DNA of 64,000 nt from Bradyrhizobium monzae (GCF_021458635.1 NZ_JAIRDQ010000001.1:868001-932000); one strand, 5' to 3'. Positions 18,106-26,468 are shown, numbered from the stretch's first letter. Translations and numbers: made by a program. Notes: generated by a model from the letters alone, not told the origin.

Positions 18106-19331
18106 AAGGTGAGATTCTCGGACGGCAGGCCTAGCGCCACACGTCCATAATTGGTTCCGGCCGCATCGAAATTGAATGCGAGGTGCGAATTGATGGCGTG
18201 CGCATCGCGGAACTGCCGCTGCAATACCCCCGTCGTGAACAGGCCGCGCGCGCCGCTGGCCGCGAACAGCATCGAGACGGCATCCGTGCACAGATTGACC
18301 GAGAACGCCCCATCGCGCCGATACCTGGTCTTGATCGCCATGTCAGGCATGCGCTTGCTTCGCGCGTGCTCCATCGCCTCGATGCAGGCCGAGCGCATGA
18401 CGAGGCGCGCAGCATCGATCTTGGCGGAGGCCTCCGCAATCTTGATTTGAGTGCTTTGGAAATCGCTCAGCTTGGCGCGATTGTACGTCGAAATGCGATG
18501 ACGGGCGACCTCCGCATAATCGTCCAGACACGCTTGCGCATTCCCGAGCGCGACGCCGGAGAGAACATAAGGAAACAGCGAGAATACCGGCAGCGCGTAC
18601 AGCGGATTGCGGTTCACGCCGCTTCCGGGCGTCACGCCTCCTGCCAAATCACCGACGGCGACCGACATGTACTCGGGCACAAAGGCGTCCTTGACTTCGA
18701 CATCCGACGACCCGGTGCCGCGCAGTCCGGCGACGTTCCAGGTGTCGAGAATCCTGTAGTCGGCCTTGGGCAACAGAAAGATGCGGTATTCAATGCCATC
18801 AGCCTCGTCGTCAGACGACACGACGCTCGCGAGCATGTTCCACGCGCAGGAGCCAACACCCGACGAGAACGGCCAGCTTCCACGCAGCCGGTATCCGCCC
18901 TCGACCTTGCTGGCGCGGCCGGCCGGGAAAATGAAGGATGATGCGATCAGGACGTCCGGATCTCGGCCCCAGACCAGATCCTGCGCGCGCTGCTCGAACA
19001 TGGCGAGCATCCAGTGGTGGCTTGCCAAATTGGCCAGATTCCAGGCCACTGACGCGTCGGCCCGCCCGAGCAGCTCGGCACAATCGATCAGGGCGACGTA
19101 GTCGAGTTCGGCACCGCCGATACGCTTCGGCTGAAGCATACGGAACAGGCCGGCATCGTGCAGGTCCCGCTCGGTCTCCGGCGGTAGATGCCGTAGCTCC
19201 TCCGTGCGAGCCGCGCGTTCCCGCAGTTGCGGCAACAGCGACCGGGCCTTTGCGATCATCGTCGCATAGGCTCGTCCGCCGGAGTCTGTCGCTACCGACA
19301 GCCCCATACTCGGCTCTTGACCAGGCACCAT
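18102..19331 (-). CDS. Flavin-dependent monooxygenase, acyl-CoA-dehydrogenase fold (two-component, C2/HsaA-like)
   Basis: A 409-residue protein with an acyl-CoA-dehydrogenase-like fold. LRHLPPETERDLHDAGLFRM and QPKRIGGAELDY at the N-terminus and SWPFSSGVGSCAWNMLA in the middle resemble group D flavin monooxygenases such as HpaH/C2 and HsaA. No typical ACAD catalytic IYEGT is visible. With the overlapping flavin reductase it would hydroxylate an aromatic or N-heteroaromatic compound using reduced FMN. GAGGGA precedes the chosen ATG. The CoA-transferase gene lies 64 bp upstream in the same direction. Confidence 0.8.
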   Translation of the reverse strand: MVPGQEPSMGLSVATDSGGRAYATMIAKARSLLPQLRERAARTEELRHLPPETERDLHDAGLFRMLQPKRIGGAELDYVALIDCAELLGRADASVAWNLANLASHHWMLAMFEQRAQDLVWGRDPDVLIASSFIFPAGRASKVEGGYRLRGSWPFSSGVGSCAWNMLASVVSSDDEADGIEYRIFLLPKADYRILDTWNVAGLRGTGSSDVEVKDAFVPEYMSVAVGDLAGGVTPGSGVNRNPLYALPVFSLFPYVLSGVALGNAQACLDDYAEVARHRISTYNRAKLSDFQSTQIKIAEASAKIDAARLVMRSACIEAMEHARSKRMPDMAIKTRYRRDGAFSVNLCTDAVSMLFAASGARGLFTTGVLQRQFRDAHAINSHLAFNFDAAGTNYGRVALGLPSENLTL

Positions 19332-19395
19332 TCGTATCCCTCGCTCTCACATATTTATGCGGCGGGAACCCTGCCAAATCAAGCTGGCGCAGCCC

Positions 19396-20664
19396 TCAGT
19401 CCGAAGTCGTCGCCTTGGGCAGCCCAAAGACCCCTTTTTTCGCCAAAGCCGCAATCAGGTCTTGGTCGTAACCAAGCGTCTCGCGCATGACGCCCTCGGT
19501 ATGCTCGCCCAGCAGTGGCGCGGCTACGGGATCAATTGCCGCCGTCAGGCTCATGTTGATCGGCGGCTCGATATTCGGCACCCACTCCGCCGTACGATGC
19601 GGGATTCGGCTCAAGCGCGCGCGTTCGCGTGCTTCGGGCGCATTGAATCCCTCCTCGACTGTCCGGAGATAACCCACCGGGATATTGGCCAGCTTCATCT
19701 TCGCCATCCAGTTCTCGAGCGTGTCGCTCGCGAAAACCTCCGCGATAGCCGTGCGTAGAAGCTCCTTGTTCTCGGACCTCGCCTTTCGCGTGGCGAACTG
19801 TGGCGCGTTGATGAGATCCGGGCGGTTCAGCACCTCGACAACGAGCCGCCGATACAACCGATCATTGGCGCAGGCCATGTAGAGCGGACCGTCGGATGCT
19901 TCGTAGACGCCGACGGTGGGAGAGCCACTAGGCGAATTTCCGAACCGCCCGGGATTCTCGCCGTTGATCAGATAGGCCATGCCGTAGAAGCCGGTCATTC
20001 CCATGGCGACGTCGAACAGGGCGACTTCGACATGCTGTCCGCGGCCGAGCCGATCCCGGGCCAATAGCGCCAGCAGGATGGCATTGCAGGCCGACATCCC
20101 CGTCGCCATGTCGACAATCGGCGGGCCGGTCCGAACCGCCGGACCATCGGCGAACCCGTTGAGCGACATGAACCCACTCTCGGCTTGCGTGATCGGATCG
20201 AAGCCGGGGCGCGAGGCGAACGGCCCGGTGCGTCCGTAGGCAGAGATCGAACAATAGACGAGGCGAGGGTTGAGCGGCGCGACCGCGTCATAGTCGAGGC
20301 CGAACTTCTTCATGACACCGCTGGAAAAATTTTCCACGACGACGTCCGCCTTGCGGATCAGATCCAGCGCGACCTCGCGCGCCTCCGGGACGGCGAAATC
20401 GAGCGCGATGCCGCTTTTGTTGCGATTCAGGCTGAGATAGGCCGCGCTTTCCCCTCCGATCTCGGCGTGCTCATAGGCACGCGTGTCGTCGCCACCATCG
20501 GGATTCTCGATCTTGATGACGCGCGCACCGAAATCGGCCAGCGTCTGTGTGCAGGCGGGCCCCGCGACCACACGCGTAAAGTCGACGACCAGCAGACCAT
20601 CAAGTGCGGTTGGCCCTCCGGCCGCTCGCAACGGACGTTCCGGCAATTGAGGCTTGGTGAACAT
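19396..20664 (-). CDS. Class III CoA-transferase (CaiB/BaiF family)
   Basis: A 422-residue family III CoA transferase. The N-terminal LLVVDFTRVVAGPACTQTLA, the ADFGARVIKIENPDGGDDTR segment, and RPGFDPITQAESGFMS with the catalytic aspartate are all present. It would move CoA between carboxylates, or activate a catabolic acid, ahead of the monooxygenase pair it precedes. The start MFTKPQ is preceded by AAGGGAG. A longer in-frame start at 20796 lacks such a site and would overlap the terminator downstream of the next gene. Confidence 0.88.
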   Translation of the reverse strand: MFTKPQLPERPLRAAGGPTALDGLLVVDFTRVVAGPACTQTLADFGARVIKIENPDGGDDTRAYEHAEIGGESAAYLSLNRNKSGIALDFAVPEAREVALDLIRKADVVVENFSSGVMKKFGLDYDAVAPLNPRLVYCSISAYGRTGPFASRPGFDPITQAESGFMSLNGFADGPAVRTGPPIVDMATGMSACNAILLALLARDRLGRGQHVEVALFDVAMGMTGFYGMAYLINGENPGRFGNSPSGSPTVGVYEASDGPLYMACANDRLYRRLVVEVLNRPDLINAPQFATRKARSENKELLRTAIAEVFASDTLENWMAKMKLANIPVGYLRTVEEGFNAPEARERARLSRIPHRTAEWVPNIEPPINMSLTAAIDPVAAPLLGEHTEGVMRETLGYDQDLIAALAKKGVFGLPKATTSD

Positions 20665-20773
20665 CCCTAGGGCTCCCTTACATCGGCTTGTGCTCGCCGA
20701 ATTTTCTGCAAACGAACTTAAAGCCCGGCGAAGCCGACCGCGCAAGTGCTTCAGGGGCAACGCTTCAATACGC

Positions 20774-20809
20774 AAAAAGGACCCGGCAGCGATCAAGCTG
20801 CCGGGTCCT
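20774..20809 (-). terminator. Strong rho-independent terminator for the GNAT gene
   Basis: A perfect 13-bp stem (AGGACCCGGCAGC paired with its complement) with a 6-nt loop (GATCAA). On the minus strand the stem is followed by TTTTT. It lies downstream of the leftward GNAT gene and separates it from the CoA-transferase operon. Confidence 0.85.
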
Positions 20810-20896
20810 CAAGCATTTCAGGTGAACAAGGCGCCTACGTCGACGCGCGCCATTTGACGTTGCCGTAGGCACCTTCGGCATCACGTGAAACCCTCC

Positions 20897-21322
20897 TCAA
20901 CGAAGCGATCTCCGCCAATGGAGCGTATGCGACCAGGCCCAGGGCATCTCGGGTTCGTAGAGCCGATAGCCTGCCCGGATGAAATTATTCGCGGAAAACC
21001 GATTGTCCGTCGTATCCGAAACGATACTCTCCCATCCGATGCGCCGGCCCCGCGCTTCGACGGCCCGCATCAGCCTGAGCTGGAGTCCCATTCCCCAATG
21101 TCGCTGCAAAACGCCGACTCTGGAAAAGTAGCCGCAGTTTCGCGCATAGGTGGACGGCACGGCGCCTGCGAAGGCGACATCATCGCCGCAACAAGCAAGC
21201 CACCATGCCCCGACATCGAAATCCGGGATGGCCGCGGCATCGAAGAACGTCAGCCGATGCAAATCAGCCAAGGTCTCGGCAATGTCATCATCGGACGCAT
21301 CGACCATACGAATTTTGTACAT
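20897..21322 (-). CDS. GNAT-family N-acetyltransferase
   Basis: A 141-residue single-domain GNAT: an N-terminal IRMVDASDDDIAETLADLHR helix, then VGVLQRHWGMGLQLRLMRA as the acetyl-CoA-binding motif A, and NNFIRAGYRLYEP as the C-terminal strand/motif B. The ATG at 21322 has GAGAGG upstream and is preferred over the ATG at 21361. It is the last gene of a leftward series with two phage-like membrane proteins. Its substrate is unknown. Confidence 0.75.
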   Translation of the reverse strand: MYKIRMVDASDDDIAETLADLHRLTFFDAAAIPDFDVGAWWLACCGDDVAFAGAVPSTYARNCGYFSRVGVLQRHWGMGLQLRLMRAVEARGRRIGWESIVSDTTDNRFSANNFIRAGYRLYEPEMPWAWSHTLHWRRSLR

Positions 21323-21387
21323 TGCATGCCTCTCAGCAACGAAACGACCCTGACCGACCACGAGGCGACGTCACTATTAAGAGACAG

Positions 21388-21687
21388 TCACTTGCTCAGC
21401 ACGACCTTCACGCCGAGCCAGACGGCCCCCATCAGGCCGGTCGCAAGCACCGTAATCACGGGCTTGAAAGTGTAGCTCTGCGCCTGCTCCACGCTCTTTC
21501 GCCACCGCCGCAGGTGCTGAAAATCTGCCCTCACCTCCTTCCGGTCGTCATCTTCGATTCCAAAGGAAGCCAGCACTGATGCCACCGCCTTCAGCACGGT
21601 CGCATCGACGCTGTCCTGCTGGAGCCTGTTCTGCTCCGCCAGCGTCGCGGCGACGAAGGCCCTGATTTCGTCGTCTGGCATCTTCAC
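21388..21687 (-). CDS. Small DUF6127/holin-like membrane protein
   Basis: A 99-residue protein with an N-terminal helical acidic part, a KEVRADFQHLRRWRKSVEQA segment and one C-terminal membrane helix (PVITVLATGLMGAVWLGV). This layout resembles DUF6127-type proteins found in prophage lysis or packaging regions of alphaproteobacteria, but the similarity is by eye only. It starts with GTG overlapping the upstream TGA (GTGA), so translation is coupled with the next small membrane gene. Confidence 0.6.
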   Translation of the reverse strand: MKMPDDEIRAFVAATLAEQNRLQQDSVDATVLKAVASVLASFGIEDDDRKEVRADFQHLRRWRKSVEQAQSYTFKPVITVLATGLMGAVWLGVKVVLSK

Positions 21688-21905
21688 CGCTTGATGATCC
21701 TTGCAACATTCTCAAAGCCGCGCTTGGCGAAGTAGAAGGAGACGACGAGATTGGCGGTGATCGCCGCGAACCCCGCCAGGGGATCCGTCGATCCGAGGCC
21801 GAGGACCTTGTCCCAGACAAGGAGCTTGCCCGAGGTGTCAAGCGAACGAAGCCGCAAGGCGAGCGTTGACCGATCAGGCGGATCGGCCATGACACAAAAA
21901 ACCAT
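21684..21905 (-). CDS. Small single-pass membrane protein
   Basis: About 73 residues with one hydrophobic helix (DPLAGFAAITANLVVSFYFA) and a basic C-terminus. Two ATGs lie 15 bases apart inside a 15-bp direct repeat. The upstream one (21905) has GTGAGG before it and is chosen; starting at 21890 would give 68 residues. It is coupled by a 4-bp overlap to the DUF6127-like gene. No function can be assigned; a phage-lysis accessory role is a guess from size and context. Confidence 0.5.
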   Translation of the reverse strand: MVFCVMADPPDRSTLALRLRSLDTSGKLLVWDKVLGLGSTDPLAGFAAITANLVVSFYFAKRGFENVARIIKR

Positions 21906-22108
21906 GACACAGAAAACCTCACGCAATCTGCCGGGACCCGTGCCGAAGGACAGCGAACGCGACACACGCGGGAAGCTGCGATCGAAGATGCGCCCGAGAC
22001 CGAAGACAAGAACCGCGATCTCGTTCACGGCGACGGCGGCACCCTCGGCATTCCACGAAACCCGGCGATCTCTCGCGAGACGATTAGCGCCTCAGTACGC
22101 ACATGCGC

Positions 22109-22140
22109 AAAAAGCCCGCGACGGATTTCTCCGCGCGGGC
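22109..22140 (-). terminator. Rho-independent terminator, minus strand
   Basis: GCCCGCG pairs with CGCGGGC, with an inner CGG/CCG and a small loop. On the minus strand the stem is followed by TTTTT. It probably ends transcription coming from the small leftward genes above 22.3 kb. Confidence 0.6.
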
Positions 22141-22351
22141 CGAACCAACTTTTCCGATGATGCCATTGTGCCGGTGTTTTGCCCGACGTGTCAATTCGAG
22201 AGAACGGCTCCGGCGCGGACGGGGGGCTCGGGCGCCGGAGCCGTCATTCCAGGCCGGTCGATCGGCGGCAAGACCGGCCACAGAACAAATTCGTGCTCGG
22301 AACCGAAAGTTCCTAACGCAGCCACCATAATTTGAAGGACGCGAAAGCCGC

Positions 22352-22600
22352 TCACGCCGCGCGCGAGACCTCCGCCGCGCGCTCTTCCCGTCCCTGCAAC
22401 ATGGCGATCGAGGCCCGCAGGTTGTCCCGGCGCGACCGCAAGGTCAGGGCCAGCATCGAATAGGTGGCACTGCCAGGGTCGGCATTCCCGGCCTTGCGCT
22501 CTTCCTCGGCAATGTCGCTGTCCAGCATCTGGATCCGCCAGCGCAGGTCGGAGATCAGAGCGTGGAGCGCGGTCGCTTCGAAACGGGACGTTGACTGCAT
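22352..22600 (-). CDS. Small helical protein, conserved-looking hypothetical
   Basis: An 82-residue mostly helical, coiled-coil-like protein (HALISDLRWRIQMLDSDIAE; LTLRSRRDNLRASIAMLQGR). GAGG stands at proper distance before the ATG, and GC is concentrated in third codon positions. No family is recognised. It sits in a run of very small leftward genes. Confidence 0.55.
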   Translation of the reverse strand: MQSTSRFEATALHALISDLRWRIQMLDSDIAEEERKAGNADPGSATYSMLALTLRSRRDNLRASIAMLQGREERAAEVSRAA

Positions 22601-22704
22601 GTGATCGCCTCAATCTGAAACGGCCCGATTGGCCGGGCCGGGATGACGACGTGATGCAGCAAGAGAGATGCCAGCTTTTGGGGGGAACCGGGGCAAGAGC
22701 CCCC

Positions 22705-22953
22705 TCACTCCTCCGCCAGTTTCCGCGCGATGTACGCGTCCACCGTCTCGGCGAACGAGCGCTGCACGCCGACCGACGTCACATGCAGCTCGAGCGCGTC
22801 TTGCTGGAGCACCCGCAGACCGCGGCTGCGTGCGCTGACCGGTGCCATCGCCAGATAGTCGTCGATGGCGCCCATCGCCAGCGGGATGCCTTTTGGATCT
22901 CCCCTGGCGATCAGCAAACGCAGAAAGCTCAGGCAATCGGCCAAACCCGGCAT
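22705..22953 (-). CDS. Small hypothetical protein
   Basis: An 82-residue soluble, helix-rich protein (SFLRLLIARGDPKGIPLAMG; QRSFAETVDAYIARKLAEE) without a recognisable domain. Codon use is coding-like. A 31-codon reading frame with a strong ribosome-binding site ends 19 bp upstream of its start and may be in the same transcript. Confidence 0.5.
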   Translation of the reverse strand: MPGLADCLSFLRLLIARGDPKGIPLAMGAIDDYLAMAPVSARSRGLRVLQQDALELHVTSVGVQRSFAETVDAYIARKLAEE

Positions 22954-22972
22954 GGGTTCGCTTTCAGCCCTG

Positions 22973-23068
22973 CTACGATTTCGTCTTGGGCTTCCTGACG
23001 GGCTGGGTATGAGTCCCGAACAGTGCCAGCAGCAATGCGACTTCTTCCTTCGAACCGACCTGGATCAT
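22973..23068 (-). CDS. Micro-ORF, 31 residues
   Basis: An ATG preceded by AAGGAG at 7-bp spacing opens a 31-codon frame ending in TAG. The product begins MIQVGSKEEVALLLALFG and ends in a basic tail. Its position directly upstream of the 22705-22953 gene, and a better ribosome-binding site than most neighbours, make a real leader or micro-protein plausible. There is no other evidence. Confidence 0.4.
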   Translation of the reverse strand: MIQVGSKEEVALLLALFGTHTQPVRKPKTKS

Positions 23069-23191
23069 GGCTTTCTCCTTTTCGCTCCGTTGGTCGGGCC
23101 CAACGGCGAGCGAGTTCAGGAGGATCTGGTTTCAGGATTGTTTCAAAATTGTTTCGTCGTGCAAGCCGCAGCGCGCTGGACTGGCGGATGC

Positions 23192-23452
23192 TCAGCCATT
23201 CGGCTGCCAGCCGATGATCGCACCGGCGAAGCATAGCAGCGCGCCGAAAGCCGTGCCGCACATCTGCATCCAGTACCGGATCGGCATGGTGTCGCGACAA
23301 AATTCCTGCCGCGACCAGCGCGACCAGTCCAGCCAGTCGTCGCTGACGAACAGGATCTTTCGCTCGACATAGCCGTACCAGGCCTTGCGGGCGCAATAGA
23401 TGCCGATCCCGATCGCAGCCAGGCGATAGAGGAGATCGAGAGCGGGGTTCAT
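23192..23452 (-). CDS. Small membrane protein with two hydrophobic segments
   Basis: An 86-residue protein. Hydrophobic stretches lie at the N-terminus (LLYRLAAIGIGIYCARKAW) and C-terminus (MCGTAFGALLCFAGAIIGW), with a charged, tryptophan-rich centre between them. It is likely a small inner-membrane protein. Family unknown. Confidence 0.5.
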   Translation of the reverse strand: MNPALDLLYRLAAIGIGIYCARKAWYGYVERKILFVSDDWLDWSRWSRQEFCRDTMPIRYWMQMCGTAFGALLCFAGAIIGWQPNG

Positions 23453-23710
23453 GCAAGCATCCGTTCGTCAAGCCTGGCTGCCGATGACCGCACCGCATTG
23501 CCGATCAGCCAGCACGGTCGCTCCAGCCATGGCAATACCTCTGCCTGTCTTGGTGTCGCCGGAGAGGATGCAGGTTCAATCTCGGCCGCGATCGGCTCGG
23601 GTGTTTTACCCGACACATCAAACTTTAATCGAATCCAGCAAAGAGGATTCGGCGGAACGAAATCTCTCCGCGCCATGCTGGCACATACGCGTTCCGAGGA
23701 GAGATGCGCG

Positions 23711-23896
23711 ATGTACTACGTCGCCGCCGCATTGCTGGGACTGTCAGGACTTTTCTACTCCGCGAGCCATCACGAGCTCGGCCAGTTCGGCTCGAACGTG
23801 TGCAGCTATAGCAGCACCTTCTGCGAGAATCCGGTGGTCGTCTTCACGGGTGCCGCTCTCGCCGCCGCCTGGGGCATGTTCGTCAGCATCAAGTAG
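23711..23896 (+). CDS. Small membrane protein, 61 residues
   Basis: The frame starting at MYYVAAALLG has an N-terminal hydrophobic helix, two central cysteines (NVCSYSSTFCENP) and a second C-terminal helix (VVVFTGAALAAAWGMFV). GAGGAGAG precedes the ATG. It is the only rightward gene in this small-gene region and converges on the DUF3606 gene. Confidence 0.55.
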   Translation: MYYVAAALLGLSGLFYSASHHELGQFGSNVCSYSSTFCENPVVVFTGAALAAAWGMFVSIK

Positions 23897-23921
23897 CACA
23901 AAAGCCCGGCGCCGGACCGGC

Positions 23922-24095
23922 TTACAGCGCCAGCTCCTTGCGGACGGCGGCAGCCGAATTGCCGACTTTGTCGACGGCCTGTTGCAGCTTTTCCCGGGAG
24001 ACGCCGAGCGCGTGGGACCAATATTTGACCTCCCGGGCTTCGTGCATGTTGATCTTGCTGCGGTCCGGCTGCTCGCGTTTCGTCAAATGGTCCAT
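23922..24095 (-). CDS. DUF3606 family protein
   Basis: A 57-residue protein matching DUF3606: DRSKINMHEAREVKYWSHAL, then LGVSREKLQQAVDKVGNSAA. This family of short soluble proteins is widespread in rhizobia and has no known function. GAGGAGG stands about 8 bp before the ATG. The stop codon lies inside a weak hairpin (AAGCC/GGCTT) that is followed by TTTT on the minus strand and may terminate it. Confidence 0.8.
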   Translation of the reverse strand: MDHLTKREQPDRSKINMHEAREVKYWSHALGVSREKLQQAVDKVGNSAAAVRKELAL

Positions 24096-24451
24096 GGCGA
24101 CGTCCTCCTCACGCAAACAAACGCCATCGGACCTCTGCCGTTCCGAAACGGGTCGTCGGCGCGTTGCTTGCGCGCAAGATGCGCGGCAAGCGGAGCGACC
24201 TTGGTGGGCGTCTGGCAATGGCTCATGACGCTCCCTACAATCTCAACGTGCTTTTCGCAAGAGAAGCGCGCCGCGCCGCAAGCGGGATCACGACCTTGTC
24301 TTGAAGCGAAGCTAGACCGCGAAAAAGCCCGCGGGCACGGCATGTCGCTGGTCGGCCGCGGACCTTTCCGGTTACAATCGCGACCCAGCTCGGCAGCACG
24401 CTGATGGTGCCTGCCGCCCTGCTCGGCTCGGCTCGGCTCGTTCGCAATGGC
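24096..24451. other. Gap with one weak micro-ORF and a tandem GCTCG repeat
   Basis: A 47-codon leftward frame (24083-24226, beginning MSHCQTPTKV) with AGGGAG before its ATG could be real and would overlap the DUF3606 start by 13 bp; support is thin. GCTCG is repeated four times at 24421-24440. Nothing else is recognisable. Confidence 0.3.
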
Positions 24452-24556
24452 TTAGAGCGGCGACAGCGCTACCGAAATCTGCGAAGCGATGACGAAGGCC
24501 GCGAACACGGCCGGCACGCTGATGAACCGCAAGAACTGGTCTACCGAAAGCATCAT
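24452..24556 (-). CDS. Micro-membrane protein, 34 residues
   Basis: ATGATG after GGGGAGACA opens a 34-codon frame ending TAA. The product is almost entirely one hydrophobic helix (FISVPAVFAAFVIASQISVA) after a short MMLSVDQ head. It resembles single-pass micro-proteins that bradyrhizobial genomes carry in numbers. Confidence 0.45.
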   Translation of the reverse strand: MMLSVDQFLRFISVPAVFAAFVIASQISVALSPL

Positions 24557-24594
24557 TGTCTCCCCAAAGACAAAAGCACCCTCGCGCGTGCGCG

Positions 24595-24705
24595 CTACTC
24601 CACCCCTTGCGCGACGTGCTGATCGGCTGTCAGAAACCGATCGGAAACGGCGGCTCCGCTGATCGTGAGGAGCGCCAGAACCGAAATCATGGCTAGAAAC
24701 TGCAT
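24595..24705 (-). CDS. Micro-membrane protein, 36 residues
   Basis: A frame beginning MQFLAMISVLALLTISGAAV has one hydrophobic helix and a short polar tail. AAGGAGG lies directly before the ATG, closer than usual, so the ATG at 24690 may be used instead. It is tandem with the 34-residue frame in the same orientation. Confidence 0.35.
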   Translation of the reverse strand: MQFLAMISVLALLTISGAAVSDRFLTADQHVAQGVE

Positions 24706-24950
24706 GCCTCCTTGATCGGTTCCGATTGTGGCCAAAATGTCTCGGCTCGGCGCAATTTCAGGACGAGCCAGAGAAAGATCACGATCCCCCAATTTCTACG
24801 GGTTTTCAGCGACAAGGCTGAAAATCGACGTCCGGCCAAGCGCTTGCAGGCTTCACGCCCGCCGGTCGTTAGCCTAACAATTGTGGCTGGGCTCGGGCTT
24901 GCGACCGGGACACAAAACCAACAACGCCCGGCCCGGCGACGGGGAGCGAT

Positions 24951-26165
24951 ATGACAAAATCATCAAAAGCAACAAGTCTCGAAATCCTCGCCTGCGACGC
25001 CGGCTGGAGAAACTACCACTTCGCCAAGGTGACGACGGAAGACGGCATCGTCGGCTGGAGCGAGTTCGACGAGGGGTTTGGCTCACCCGGGGTCGGCGCC
25101 GCAATTCAGCGCCTTTCCGGCCGCGTTATCGGCCAGAACGTCTACCAGCACGAGCGCATCTTCGCCGAATTGTTTGCGGCCACCCGCCCTGCGGCCGGCG
25201 GTGTCGTGGCGCAAGCGCTCGGCGCGATCGAGAATGCGTTGCTCGATGCCAAGGCAAAGTGCCTGGGCGTCCCTTGCTATGAGCTTCTCGGTGGCAAGAT
25301 CCGCGACCGCGTCCGGGTCTACTGGTCGCATTGCGCGACCTGGCGGATCAATCATCCGTCCTGGTACAAGCCAGCAATCGAAGACCTCGACGGTGTCAAG
25401 GCGATAGGCCGCGAGGTGCGCGAGAAGAAGTTCACCGCGCTCAAGACCAACATCTTTTCCTATGACGACGGCAAACCGACTGGCTGGCGGCCCGGCTTCG
25501 GCTCGCCCTTTGCGCCCGAGATCAATGTCGACCGCAAGATCCTGCGCGACCTGCGCATGCATCTGGAAGCGATCCGCGACGGCGCGGGTCCCGACGTCGA
25601 CATCCTGCTCGACTGCAATTTCAACGCCAAGACCGAAGGCTATTTGGAGATCCTTCGCACGATCGCCGACCTCGACATGTTTTGGATCGAGATCGACAGC
25701 TTCAACCCGCAAGCTCTCGGGTATATCCGCAGGCAGAGTCCACATCCGATCTCGTCCTGCGAGACACTATTGGGCCTGCGTGAGTTCCTGCCCTATTTCC
25801 ACCAGCAGGCGATGGACATCGCGATCATCGACACACCCTGGAACGGCGTGTGGCAGTCGATGAAAATCGCCTCAGCCGCGGAAGCCTTCGAGGTCAACGT
25901 CGCGCCACACAATTTCTACGGCCATCTCTGCTCGATGATGAATGCCCATTTCTGCGCGGCGGTGCCGAACCTGCGCATCATGGAGATCGACATCGACCGC
26001 CTCGCCTGGGATCGCGAGCTGTTCACGCACGAGCCGGAGATCCAGAACGGCCATCTGATCATTCCGGACCGTCCGGGTTGGGGCACCGAGCCGAACGAGG
26101 AAGCCCTTCACGCCCATCCACCGAAGACCACAGGCGGGCTCCTCAGCTACGGCCGCAAGAGCTGA
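24951..26165 (+). CDS. Mandelate racemase/muconate lactonizing enzyme family (acid-sugar dehydratase-like)
   Basis: A 404-residue enolase-superfamily protein. Magnesium ligands are visible as Asp221 (ILLDCN), Glu247 (FWIEID) and Glu271 (SSCET). The barrel base Lys165 (ALKTN) and His320 (NVAPHNFYGHL) are also present. The KTN in place of a KxK motif argues for dehydratase rather than racemase chemistry. GGGGAGCGAT precedes the ATG. It is monocistronic, with an unrelated small gene converging 3 bp downstream. The substrate is unknown. Confidence 0.85.
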   Translation: MTKSSKATSLEILACDAGWRNYHFAKVTTEDGIVGWSEFDEGFGSPGVGAAIQRLSGRVIGQNVYQHERIFAELFAATRPAAGGVVAQALGAIENALLDAKAKCLGVPCYELLGGKIRDRVRVYWSHCATWRINHPSWYKPAIEDLDGVKAIGREVREKKFTALKTNIFSYDDGKPTGWRPGFGSPFAPEINVDRKILRDLRMHLEAIRDGAGPDVDILLDCNFNAKTEGYLEILRTIADLDMFWIEIDSFNPQALGYIRRQSPHPISSCETLLGLREFLPYFHQQAMDIAIIDTPWNGVWQSMKIASAAEAFEVNVAPHNFYGHLCSMMNAHFCAAVPNLRIMEIDIDRLAWDRELFTHEPEIQNGHLIIPDRPGWGTEPNEEALHAHPPKTTGGLLSYGRKS

Positions 26166-26168
26166 CGC

Positions 26169-26468
26169 TTACGGCGTCACCGGATTGATGGTCGGAGACG
26201 TCTTGGGCCCCGGCCGCTCCGGCTCAACCGCCGACCTTGGTTCGGTGGGAAGCACCTTGGCGCCTGCTGCAGTGGCGGCTTCACCCGTGGTCGCATACAT
26301 TGCGACATGTGCCGGTTGGGTCTTGGCACGGTTCCAGGGACCGTGATCAACGATCAACATCGCAGCAATCGTCACGCCGGCCACAATCAACGCAATCACG
26401 CCGGGATGGCGAAGCGCTGAGGACATGGAGTTTGCGAAGCGGTCAGTTGTCATCGAAAGACTCATCAT
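26169..26468 (-). CDS. Small single-pass membrane protein
   Basis: About 99 residues with one membrane helix (HPGVIALIVAGVTIAAMLIV) followed by an Ala/Pro/Thr-rich periplasmic tail. The start MMSLSMTT is preferred over the upstream ATG at 26570, which would overlap the cytochrome stop. It lies downstream of the SoxCD-like pair but is separated from it by 98 bp. No family is recognised. Confidence 0.5.
   Translation of the reverse strand: MMSLSMTTDRFANSMSSALRHPGVIALIVAGVTIAAMLIVDHGPWNRAKTQPAHVAMYATTGEAATAAGAKVLPTEPRSAVEPERPGPKTSPTINPVTP

Noticed and set aside
24421-24440. Four tandem GCTCG units as a possible phase-variable tract
   Set aside because: Too short, and not inside or upstream of a supported gene.
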